From an uncultured Bacteroidales bacterium (lineage in GTDB: Bacteria > Bacteroidota > Bacteroidia > Bacteroidales > P3): a stretch of DNA of 64,000 bases. The DNA is taken from NCBI GenBank assembly GCA_947175635.1, contig CAMWNM010000002.1, positions 1 through 64,000 on the forward strand, written 5' to 3'. Made by a program: the position numbers and the translations under genes. Positions within the stretch are counted from its first letter, which is position 1. Every line of letters starts with the position of its first letter. Below are positions 51,023-60,100 of the stretch, one piece after another. The notes beneath the pieces are model-generated. The model did not search any database. It worked only from the letters and a program-made list of their open reading frames with translations, and was not told where the DNA came from.

Positions 51023-52312
51023 ATGTCGTATTTGTTTACTTCCGAATCCGTTTCGGCAGGCCATCCCGATAAAGTGGCCGACATGATTTCCGATGCCTTG
51101 CTGGACGAGTTCCTGCGTCAGGATCCAGACGCAAAGGTGGCTTGCGAAACCTTGGTCACAACCGGTTTGGTCGTATGTGCCGGCGAAGTGAAGACCGAAG
51201 GATACGTGGATATCCAGCAAACAGCGCGCCAAACCATCAAGCAAATCGGTTACACAAAAGGAGAATACCGCTTTGAAGGTGATTCCTGCGGTGTGATTTC
51301 CACGATTCACAGCCAATCGCCCGATATAAACCAAGGGGTGGAACGCAAAAAAGAAGAGGAACAGGGTGCCGGCGACCAGGGCATGATGTTCGGTTACGCC
51401 TGCCGCGATACCGAAGACTTTATGCCGTTGCCCATTTATCTGGCGCACGCCCTCCTCAAGGAATTGGACGCCATCCGGCGCGAAGGCAAAAAAATGAAAT
51501 ACCTCCGTCCCGATGCCAAAAGCCAGGTAACCGTCAGATACAGCGATGCAGGGAAGCCCGAAAACATCGATACCCTGGTGGTTTCCTGCCAGCACGATGA
51601 CTTTGCGCCCGAAAAGCAAATGTTGGAAAAGATTACCGACGATATCAAGAACATCGCCATTCCAGCCATGCTGAAGAAAATGCCCGAAAATATCAAGAAT
51701 CTGTTTGCAAAGAAATACAAACTCTTTGTGAATCCCACCGGCAAGTTCGTTATCGGCGGTCCGCACGGCGACACCGGATTGACGGGAAGAAAGATTATAG
51801 TGGATACCTACGGCGGCAAGTCGGCCCACGGCGGGGGCGCGTTCTCGGGCAAGGATTCTTCGAAGGTTGACCGCTCGGCCGCTTACGCCATGCGCCATAT
51901 AGCCAAGAACCTTGTGGCCGCGGGCATTTGCGATGAAGCCATGGTACAGGTAGCCTACGCCATCGGTGTGGCGCAGCCGGTAGGGCTTTATGTAAATACG
52001 TTCGGCTCTTCGCACGTAAAGATGAGCGACGGACAGATTGCCGATCTCCTGCGCCGGAACGTTGACTTGCGCCCTTTTGCCATCGTACAGCGTTTCGGAT
52101 TACGCAATCCCATTTTCAAACCCACCGCCAGTTACGGACACTTCGGCCGTAAGCCCTACACGGAAACGGTGGAAGTGTTTTACCGCGACAAGGATACCAA
52201 AGTGAAAAAATCGGGCAAACAGGAAAGATTCTTCAAGTCCGTTACGTTTTTCAGTTGGGAAAAGACCGACCTCGTTCCCGCTTTCAAGAAACTCTTCTTG
52301 TCTTCAAAATAA
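51023..52312 (+). CDS. metK: S-adenosylmethionine synthase
   Basis: Makes S-adenosylmethionine from methionine and ATP. In 429 residues the three-domain family signatures appear: [25 protein letters not shown] at the N-terminus, GACDQ-type [37 protein letters not shown] and [27 protein letters not shown], with catalytic residues intact. The length is above the usual 380-400 because of an insertion near residue 200. It has its own promoter, riboswitch and terminator. SAM feeds the methyltransferases of the adjacent cluster among other uses. Confidence 0.96.
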   Translation: MSYLFTSESVSAGHPDKVADMISDALLDEFLRQDPDAKVACETLVTTGLVVCAGEVKTEGYVDIQQTARQTIKQIGYTKGEYRFEGDSCGVISTIHSQSPDINQGVERKKEEEQGAGDQGMMFGYACRDTEDFMPLPIYLAHALLKELDAIRREGKKMKYLRPDAKSQVTVRYSDAGKPENIDTLVVSCQHDDFAPEKQMLEKITDDIKNIAIPAMLKKMPENIKNLFAKKYKLFVNPTGKFVIGGPHGDTGLTGRKIIVDTYGGKSAHGGGAFSGKDSSKVDRSAAYAMRHIAKNLVAAGICDEAMVQVAYAIGVAQPVGLYVNTFGSSHVKMSDGQIADLLRRNVDLRPFAIVQRFGLRNPIFKPTASYGHFGRKPYTETVEVFYRDKDTKVKKSGKQERFFKSVTFFSWEKTDLVPAFKKLFLSSK

Positions 52313-52360
52313 CACTTGCTTCATCCAGGAAGATTTTCCATAATCTCCTACATAAATGTG

Positions 52361-52397
52361 AACGGGTAAAACTTTTGTGCGTTTTACCCGTTTTTAA
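52361..52397 (+). terminator. Intrinsic terminator of metK
   Basis: A perfect 12-base stem AACGGGTAAAAC / GTTTTACCCGTT with an 8-base loop, followed by TTTAATTC, 48 bases after the metK stop. Confidence 0.85.
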
Positions 52398-52558
52398 TTC
52401 CGGCATACCGTTTTTCCACCGATCTTTCCGGCAAAATCAGGGACAGTATCTTTAAGTTCCTCTTCAAAACGATAGGTGTACTCTTGTTGATAACTTTTAT
52501 TTCAGCTATATGCCATATCCACGATATTTGTTTTAATATTATTGTTTTTGTCATACAT
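52394..52558 (-). pseudogene. Possible small broken ORF with one in-frame TGA
   Basis: On the minus strand an ATG opens 18 codons (MYDKNNNIKTNIVDMAYS), a TGA, then 35 protein-like codons (SYQQEYTYRFEEELKDTVPD...) to a TAA. The second half has balanced, coding-like composition. It fills the gap between metK and the next gene. It may be a decayed small gene or chance; the family is unknown. Confidence 0.2.
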
Positions 52559-52561
52559 TTG
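52554..52561 (+). promoter_or_regulatory. -7 promoter box for the exported-protein operon
   Basis: TACATTTG fits TAnnTTTG. A TTTG at 52527-52530 is 23 bases upstream, slightly far for a -33. The first ATG follows 90 bases later. Confidence 0.45.
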
Positions 52562-52650
52562 CACACACTTATTATCCGGTAATCTAATCGTGATAGAAGT
52601 CGGGGAAATGCCGAAAACCCATCTAGAGTAGGCAAAAAGAGACTTATAAG

Positions 52651-53301
52651 ATGAAAAAACTTGGTTTGACCGTATTAGCCTTTGCGCTTTGCCTTACAAT
52701 TTCCTCTTCCACAATGGCGCAGGAAAAACAACTGAACAAAGCCTTGAAAAAAGAGTATAAAAACAAGATGAAGGAATACGAAAAAGGCGGATGGAAAATA
52801 TTTGGAACCTCTCGAACCTTAGACGTTTCACTACTTTCACATTATCAGAAACTCAATCAAGACGGCATTACCGAAGCATACGGAACCGCCTTATCCGCAA
52901 GCAAAAACATTGCGAAAGATAAGTTGCTGATGAGCGCTTGTATAACATACGCCGCCAAAAATGGCAGCCGGATCAAAGGACGTATCGTGGAAGACATGGG
53001 CTCTATCGTTTCAACAGAGGAACTGGCGGAATTCGACCATTTCTATGCCGCTTATGAAAATGCCATACAAACGGAAATAAAAGGCGAACTGCGTCAATCT
53101 TACAGTATTTACCGGCCGGTCACGGTAGACGGGAAAGACGCTTTTGAATTTGAAACCTATTATATCGTTGACGAAGCGGAAGCTTCCAAAGCCAGAATCC
53201 GGGCGTTCCAAAATGCCGCCCGGGAATCGGCCGTCGCCCAAAAATATGCGGAAAAAGTTTCGGCATTCGTAAATGAGGCTTTCAATCCGATGGAGGAATA
53301 A
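52651..53301 (+). CDS. Exported protein of unknown function
   Basis: 216 residues with a signal peptide (LGLTVLAFALCLTISSSTMAQ) and an alpha-helical mature part: Lys-rich LNKALKKEYKNKMKEYEKGGWKIFGTSRTLDVSLLSHYQKL, later AFQNAARESAVAQKYAEKVSAFVNEAF. I do not recognise a named family, but small exported proteins like this recur in Bacteroidota next to LPP20- and CsgG-like genes. Genes follow at 19 and 28 bases' spacing on the same strand, so it begins a three-gene operon. Confidence 0.8.
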   Translation: MKKLGLTVLAFALCLTISSSTMAQEKQLNKALKKEYKNKMKEYEKGGWKIFGTSRTLDVSLLSHYQKLNQDGITEAYGTALSASKNIAKDKLLMSACITYAAKNGSRIKGRIVEDMGSIVSTEELAEFDHFYAAYENAIQTEIKGELRQSYSIYRPVTVDGKDAFEFETYYIVDEAEASKARIRAFQNAARESAVAQKYAEKVSAFVNEAFNPMEE

Positions 53302-53320
53302 ACAAACGGCAATAGATTCA

Positions 53321-54385
53321 ATGCATTCATTTCTCAGACCTTCTTGCTTTTTCAGGTTCTTCATCATTACCTGTTCGCTCATGGCGGTTCTTTCATCATA
53401 TGCCGAAGAACCGCCCGCCTGGTATGATTTGAAAGTGCGGCATACGCGCTATCCGAGAGAGGTGTACTTCAGTGGATTCGTTCTTGGTGAACAACAACCG
53501 GGAGAGAATCTTCAACAGGCAATGGAGCGCATCAAACGGGAAGCACAGGTTGAAGCGGCTTCGTCCATCCGGATGAAAGTAGAAAAAACGCTGACCGAAT
53601 CCAATCGGAGTGAACTCGTACAAGAAGCAGGTTCTTTTGATGAAAGAGTGACGGAACATTTTGAATCTTCTACACAGATACGGGTTGATATGGAAATTCC
53701 CGGTTTGAAAGTGGAAGTCTGGAAAAATGACGCTACAAAAGAACTGGCAGCCTTTGCATACGTAAAGAAAGACGAATTGGTGCATACATTGGAACGACAG
53801 ATTCTTACAGGAACGACTAAAGCGGAATTGACCTTGGAAAATGTAAGCCGGCTGATAGAGGAACACCGTAAGCCTGAAGCCCGTAAAGCGGCAGAGGCAG
53901 GAATGCGCTTGTTTGAAGACATAGAAAAAACGCAGGCGCTTCTATCGGCTGTTGACAATAGAAACGCTATTGACTTACAGATTTCCGAAACAAATAAACT
54001 CAAACAATCAATGGCGGATCGCCTGGCAGAGCTGCAACATGGCATTGCCATCTGCCTGCGTGTAAAAGCCTATTGCCAAGAAAAACCATATTCCTATCTG
54101 GAAAAACAACTGCAAGGGGAATTAAATGCTTTGAGTTGCCATTTTACCAAAGACACCGTTGAAGCAGAGTGGATTATCACTATTGATGCCAAAAGCAGGG
54201 AATATCAACGTATAAATTTCGGCAATACGGATATGTACACTTCTTATATGGATGCACAGCTTTCTGTGTTTAAAACCAGTACAGAAAAACTTATCTATGA
54301 GGATCTGTTGACGGTAAAAGGAACGCATACCTTAAATTTTGATGAAGCCGCACGGGAAGCATATAAAGCAGGGGCAAAAAAATAG
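53321..54385 (+). CDS. LPP20-like exported protein
   Basis: 354 residues from the ATG at MHSFLRPS; the earlier track start lies inside the upstream gene. Signal peptide to SSYAEE. The mature N-terminus (PPAWYDLKVRHTRYPREVYFSGFVLG, then EAQVEAASSIRMKVEKTLTE) fits the LPP20/FlgO-linked lipoprotein domain, here without a clear lipobox. A coiled helical part follows (ETNKLKQSMADRLAELQHGIA), and a C-terminal beta region (AEWIITIDAKSREYQ, LSVFKTSTEKLIYEDLLTVKG). LPP20-like proteins are envelope-associated and of uncertain function. Confidence 0.75.
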   Translation: MHSFLRPSCFFRFFIITCSLMAVLSSYAEEPPAWYDLKVRHTRYPREVYFSGFVLGEQQPGENLQQAMERIKREAQVEAASSIRMKVEKTLTESNRSELVQEAGSFDERVTEHFESSTQIRVDMEIPGLKVEVWKNDATKELAAFAYVKKDELVHTLERQILTGTTKAELTLENVSRLIEEHRKPEARKAAEAGMRLFEDIEKTQALLSAVDNRNAIDLQISETNKLKQSMADRLAELQHGIAICLRVKAYCQEKPYSYLEKQLQGELNALSCHFTKDTVEAEWIITIDAKSREYQRINFGNTDMYTSYMDAQLSVFKTSTEKLIYEDLLTVKGTHTLNFDEAAREAYKAGAKK

Positions 54386-54413
54386 GCTCCGTCATCACAC
54401 AAACCATCATGCA

Positions 54414-55505
54414 ATGAAAAGATTTTTATTATGGGCGATAGCTTGCCTGTTGCCTTTACTGACATCGGCGCAAGTAAGGAAGGTGGCCATTCTGGAAGCC
54501 GTAGATAGAGAAGGAAATGTTCCCTATGCCCATAAATTGATGTTACGGTCCAATCTTGCAAAAGCCATTACAAGTGCCGAGGGATATGAAGCATACGACA
54601 GAACCGATATGGATGCCATTATGGGGGAACAGAATTTTCAAAGAACAGGGATGGTCTCCGATGACCAGATAAGACGTTTGGGTGAGATGACGGGGGCTGC
54701 TTATATCCTGGTTGCAGAAGCTGCCATTGCAGATGAGAAGAGTATGTTCATCACCGCTAAGATTCTCAATGTGGAAACGGCAAAAACGGAAGTTACCGAA
54801 AATGTGTTAATGGGAAATTCTCCGTCCGAAATACAAATAGGATGTACGGAGCTGGCGAATAAATTGTTGGGGTTGAATATACAATCCACCAATCTCCTAA
54901 TACAGCCAAAGCCGGCAACACAAGAAGAGGCGCCCCCTGTTGCAGCGCGTCAGACAAATATTTCAAACCAACAGGAACGTAGGGAGGGCATAGGTTCTCT
55001 TAAGGTTTTTCCGGATGGCAGCAAAGGTATTGTGTTTTTTGAAGACGAAACTGGAGGATTAGCGGTTTCTTTGGATCAGGTTTCTGTACAATGGGAAAAT
55101 GCAAAAGGCCGTAAGTTCAACAATATTATCGCCTTGATTGATGAAGGTTCTGCCTCGACCTATTTTATCAAAGGGAAAGGATTGGAGCAAACCCGTTCTA
55201 TTGTAAATCAAATAGGGGTGATGGCGCCGGCGGCGAATTGGTGCACGAACCATGGCTATGGCTGGTACCTGCCTTCGGCCGGAGAGTTGTATTATCTATT
55301 GGTTGTGGCAAATGAGAAAAAACGGGGACAAGGACGTATTTCCCGCGCTCGTATGGCAAACGGAGGCGCTCCTTTGGACGGGCGTTGGTTTTGGTGCAGC
55401 AATGAACATGACAGGAAGGAGGCCTTTAATGTATCAAATGGTGGAAGCATCGACACCGAAGATAAAAATGAATTGAACTATGTTGTAGCGGTAAGAGCCT
55501 TCTAG
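54414..55505 (+). CDS. CsgG/FlgO-like exported protein with DUF1566-like C-terminus
   Basis: 363 residues from the ATG at MKRFLLWA. After a signal peptide (ACLLPLLTSAQ) the first 150 residues follow the CsgG/FlgO/LpoB pattern: VRKVAILEAVDREG, YEAYDRTDMDAIMGEQNFQRTGMVSDDQIRRLGEMTGAAYILV. After a linker, residues 215-363 hold a Lcl/DUF1566-like module (NWCTNHGYGWYLPSAGELYYLL, RWFWCSNEHD), a fold used in cell-surface or fimbrial tip proteins. The combination suggests an envelope assembly or surface display role. Last gene of the three-gene operon, with a strong terminator 29 bases after the stop. Confidence 0.75.
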   Translation: MKRFLLWAIACLLPLLTSAQVRKVAILEAVDREGNVPYAHKLMLRSNLAKAITSAEGYEAYDRTDMDAIMGEQNFQRTGMVSDDQIRRLGEMTGAAYILVAEAAIADEKSMFITAKILNVETAKTEVTENVLMGNSPSEIQIGCTELANKLLGLNIQSTNLLIQPKPATQEEAPPVAARQTNISNQQERREGIGSLKVFPDGSKGIVFFEDETGGLAVSLDQVSVQWENAKGRKFNNIIALIDEGSASTYFIKGKGLEQTRSIVNQIGVMAPAANWCTNHGYGWYLPSAGELYYLLVVANEKKRGQGRISRARMANGGAPLDGRWFWCSNEHDRKEAFNVSNGGSIDTEDKNELNYVVAVRAF

Positions 55506-55534
55506 CACCTCATCTATTTATTTTGGATACTGCT

Positions 55535-55570
55535 GAGGGAAAAGACCGGTCTGATCTTTTCCCTCTTTTT
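55535..55570 (+). terminator. Intrinsic terminator of the exported-protein operon
   Basis: Perfect stem GAGGGAAAAGA / TCTTTTCCCTC with a 9-base loop, then TTTTT. Confidence 0.9.
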
Positions 55571-55648
55571 ATAGGCTTTCCGTTTTTTTATTTAACCCTT
55601 TTCTTGTTTCTTTGTAAACAAAAGGACGCAACCCAACAATTTCTCTTA

Positions 55649-56986
55649 ATGAATTACCTCCTATACAATGCCTTTGTGGTGAATGAAGGCAAATATTTCA
55701 AAGGCGGACTTTGCCTTAAAGATGGAATCATCGAATCGGTTTTCGAGGAAAAAGGGGAAACCGCCGAGAGGGAAATGCCCTGCGCTGCCGGTTACAGCCC
55801 CATAGACCTGCAGGGAGCCTGTATCCTACCGGGCGTTATCGACAGCCATGTGCATTTCCGGCAGCCCGGGCTTACCCATAAAGGCGATATCGCTTCCGAA
55901 TCGGCCGCCGCCCTCAGAGGAGGCGTAACCTCCTTTATGGATATGCCCAACACCCAACCGCAAACGCTCAGCCAAAGATTGTTGGCCGAAAAATATGAGG
56001 CGGCCGCCGGAACAAGCCTTGTAAACTACTCGTTTTACATGGGGTGCAGCGAAGACAATATGGAGGAAGTGCTTAAGACCGACCCCCGTTCGGTATGCGG
56101 AATCAAACTGTTTTTAGGTTCTTCAACCGGAAATATGCTGGTGCGGAATCCCCGTTATATAGATCTGTTGTTTAGGGAAGCCCCCACGCTGATCGCGGCG
56201 CATTGCGAAGATGAGGCCACCATAACCGAAAACATGACCGAATACAAGGAGAAATACGGCGAAAACGCACCTTTCGACGTACATGCCCTGATACGAAGCC
56301 GGGAAGCCTGTTTCCGGGCTTCGTCTTTTGCCACCGAACTGGCACGCAAGCATCAAACCCGTTTCCATCTCCTGCATATCTCTACCGAAAAGGAACTGGA
56401 ATTGTTGGATCACGAACTGATTTCAGGCGAGATTTGTTGCAATTACCTATGGTTCAGTCAAGAAGATTATAAAAAAAAGACTTGGCGGATAAAATGCAAT
56501 CCGGCCATCAAAACGCCGCACGACCGGGCTTCTTTGCAACAGGCCGTGAAAACGGGAAAATTTACCGTATCTACCGATCATGCGCCCCACACCCTGGAAG
56601 AAAAACAGAAGCCCTATTTTTCCTGCCCGTCCGGCGCACCCGGCATACAGCATAGTCTTCCCATGATGCTGGAATTGGTGCATCAAAAGGTATTTACTCT
56701 ACCGCAGGCGGTACAGGCCATGTGCCACCGTCCGGCCCAATTGTACAGAATAGAGCGAAGAGGATTCTTACGCGAAGGATACGCGGCCGATCTGGCCATT
56801 GTGAAACCCGATGAACCATGGACGGTAGAACGTTCGGATATCGCTTATAAATGCGGTTGGTCTCCGCTTGAAGGCGAACGTCTGCACGGCAAGGTCTGGA
56901 TGACATTCGTAAACGGCAACCTTGTGTACGGGGATGGCCGGATAGTGTTGCCCGGCTACAGAGGCGAGCGACTGCGGTTCCTATGA
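55649..56986 (+). CDS. pyrC: Dihydroorotase
   Basis: Closes carbamoyl-aspartate to dihydroorotate in pyrimidine synthesis. From the ATG at MNYLLYNA the protein has 445 residues, class I size. Metal-binding DSHVHFRQPG (His-x-His) is near residue 70, and GIKLFLGSSTGNM aligns with the usual bridging-Lys region; HCEDEATI, HISTEKE and FTVSTDHAPHTLEEK give the remaining His and Asp ligands. The track's extra 42 N-terminal residues are hydrophobic and overlap the terminator of the upstream operon, so are rejected. Stands alone with its own terminator. Confidence 0.93.
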   Translation: MNYLLYNAFVVNEGKYFKGGLCLKDGIIESVFEEKGETAEREMPCAAGYSPIDLQGACILPGVIDSHVHFRQPGLTHKGDIASESAAALRGGVTSFMDMPNTQPQTLSQRLLAEKYEAAAGTSLVNYSFYMGCSEDNMEEVLKTDPRSVCGIKLFLGSSTGNMLVRNPRYIDLLFREAPTLIAAHCEDEATITENMTEYKEKYGENAPFDVHALIRSREACFRASSFATELARKHQTRFHLLHISTEKELELLDHELISGEICCNYLWFSQEDYKKKTWRIKCNPAIKTPHDRASLQQAVKTGKFTVSTDHAPHTLEEKQKPYFSCPSGAPGIQHSLPMMLELVHQKVFTLPQAVQAMCHRPAQLYRIERRGFLREGYAADLAIVKPDEPWTVERSDIAYKCGWSPLEGERLHGKVWMTFVNGNLVYGDGRIVLPGYRGERLRFL

Positions 56987-57100
56987 TTTCATTTGCCGCA
57001 TCGCCTTGCGGCGCTTGATAAAGACAGGCAAGAACGTGTCTTCTTCGTGGAGAAAACCGACCCTTCCCCAAAAGACAACCCGCTCGTTCTCCCTGAAAAA

Positions 57101-57133
57101 AAAGAGCCGTCCGGTAATACCGGACGGCTCTTT
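57101..57133. terminator. Bidirectional intrinsic terminator
   Basis: A perfect 15-base inverted repeat AAAGAGCCGTCCGGT / ACCGGACGGCTCTTT with a 3-base loop, flanked by A and T runs. It serves pyrC on one side and the convergent Fn3 protein gene on the other. Confidence 0.9.
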
Positions 57134-57167
57134 CATCACCTGCAAAAGGCTTCTGCGGAGTGTTTCT

Positions 57168-60100
57168 TTACGGCAGATAAACCTTGTACTGCGCCGTTTT
57201 ACCGTTGTGTTCGATCAGCACCACGGCCACCTTCGCACTTTGGCTGATGGTGAGGAGAAGATTCTCATCACTCTTTACCTTGTACCGACCCAACAGGAGG
57301 CCATCGGTGCCGATTACACGCACGCCGTCGATCTGCAACGCACCCGGATTGAGTACATGGATCTGGCCTTTGGTGGCGTAAACCTTGAAAGCGGCCGCCA
57401 ACACGTTTTCATTGGCGGCGCCTTCGGTGGTAAAGGTACTGCTTGCCCAACCGCTGTAGCGGTTGCCTGAACAAGCGGTAAGCACTGCCCACGAATAGGC
57501 GGTGTTCGGCTTCAAGCCGGCAAGCAGATAGCCGGTTTCCTCCAGATTCTTCACGCTGTCCCACACAGTAACGGCGCTTTCGCGGAAACGCAAGATGAAT
57601 CCGGCGTTTTCTTCCGTGCAATTCCATGTGAGAAGAGCCGATGTCTGTTCTATCGACTCAGCCTTCAAATCGGTAGGTTGCGGACAAACGGGCGTTTCGG
57701 TTGTGGTGAAAGTTTCCCATTCGCTCCATGCGCTCATATCCCCGGCGATACAGATACTGCGCAAACGTACCTGGTACGGTGTTTTTTCGTTCAATCCTGT
57801 CAGGGTATAGTTGTTCTCCGCCACATTCACCATACCCGAAATTTCGGCGGCGCCTTCCTTGCGGTAAGCCAGCTGATATTCCTCCGCCTCACCTTCCCAG
57901 CCAACAACAGCCGAAGCGTAAGAAGGTTCAACCTTTATTTGCGTAGGCGCGAAACAGGTGATACCCACGGTAATGAAACTTTCAAAATCCGTGTATTCGC
58001 TCATGTCGCCATCAGCCATGCTGCAAAGAGCCTGTACCCCACCTTCATAATTCCTTTCGGGCAAAAGGTTGTCGAATTCAAATCCTGTGGCATCGGTCGT
58101 GTAGAAAGTATAGTTTTCCTGACCCACCACACGGATACGGATGCGATAGCCCATCGCCTCCCCTTCCCAGGCAAGCCGGGCTCCGTTGCGGGTTATATCG
58201 GATACTTCCACCGATTTCACGGCCGCACAGTCTTCACCCCCTGTAACAAAGGAATATTGACTCCAGGCCGAGGTGTCCTCTTCACAGAGATGCCCTACAT
58301 ATACCGTATACGGCGTTCTCGGACTCAAATCGGAAAGTTCTATCCGACTCGATTCCGCAGTTTCGATAATCTGGTTTTCATCCTTCCTATATTTCACAAG
58401 CCATTGGGAAACCGTAAAGTCTTCATCCCAAACAAGTGTGGCGGTATTGATACCCAACTGTTTCAAACGGAGGTTTCTGGCTGTCGGGCATTCATAAACC
58501 ACACCCATGTTGTCTAACCACAGCATTTCCGCACTCGAACGCAAAACGCCCGTAACACCGACGGCCAATACGATTTCTTGACCGGCCCACTCCGACAAAT
58601 CCTTCTCTATACGGGTAGAATCGCCAAAAGCCGCCATTTCATCGGCGCTCCACAACCCGAGCGTATTGTCGGTAACGAATGTTTTTCCACCATCGGTCGA
58701 AACCCAGAGATACATCCGGTAGTTTTCATTGGCCGCCTTTTCTACCGTTGTGAAGGAGCCGGCAACCGAACCGTAAGCCGCATCGAAAACAAATCTGGCC
58801 GATGCCTCCGCATCCAGACGGATAGCCGGCAAACGCATGATGGCCGTGGCCGATGCCATCAATCCCACCGGAAAGGTAACGGTACCGTTGTCTTTTCCGG
58901 GAACGGCCTGACTTGTTTGTTTCCATTTGTAGAAATAGCTCATAGCCGTTCCTGTCTGATCCATATCCAGGATCTCGGGAAGCGTGCCGGTTTGCGATTT
59001 CATATCCCAACCTACAGGCAGGGTTATCGTGGCTCGGGGATTCATGACAATCGGCAGATTGTTGAAGTCTTCCAAGAAAGGAACACCCAAGCCGGTGGTG
59101 AACGTTTCAGACTCCGTCCACTCGCTTACCGAGCCCACGCCGCATACAGCCTGAACACGGGCCCTGTAGGTAGTGCTGGACTGCAAACCGCTAATGGTAT
59201 AGGGTCTTTGGGCCACATTATCCACCTGCATCCATTCCGTTTCATCTCCGGTTGCAACCGAATATGCCAGATTCCATACCCGTTCTTCGTTTTCACCGAT
59301 TGTCCAGGTAAGTTGAACCTGATTGCTTTCCAACGAATTTTCCACCACTTCCAAACGGGTGGGATAATCGCATTCGGGCACTTCCAGCAACCGGAAAGAG
59401 TATATGTTCAACGCATGGGTGTTTTTTTGGGAAGTAGCCCAGCGAAGACGCAGTTTCGCCGCTTTAACGTTTCCGTAGCCTTTGATGGTAAGCATACGGG
59501 TTACACGGTCGGAGGTGGAGGCGAACCGGTCGGCGTTCGATTTGGTGATGGCATAGGCTGGTGTATAGGTAAGCCCGTTGTCGGTGCTTACTTCAAATAC
59601 GATGGAATCCGTTTCACTCCATCTGGCGGGATTGTAAGCGGAATTTACATATCCCTCATAACCGGTCATCAGATATTCCATGATAAGGCGAACCGATTTG
59701 GCGGGAAAGTCCATCGGCGGAAAAGCCAGACAGGCTTCTCTCACCGTATCGTTTTCGGTGGTGACGGCAGCGAAAGAGTATTGCAGACCACCGTTTCTTT
59801 GCTTGGTGAACGCACTGGATGTACCGTCCCAACCGATGGGAACGTAAAAACTGATCATCTGCTCAAAATCTTCCGTAAAAGGAATTCTGGCAGGAGAAAG
59901 CAAATCGGCCTGCGCAAACGTGGTGGAATATACACCGTCGCTTCTTCTGGAGAAAGCCCCGAAATGGTAAACCTTGTTGTCTTCCACTTGTGTAAAGGAA
60001 ACTTCCGTACCGGCCTTCCCCATATAAAGAACCACTCCGCCAAAAGATCCATCGGCCTTGTAGAGGGTATCACCCGCTTTGGCCTGCGCGCCGGGAATAC

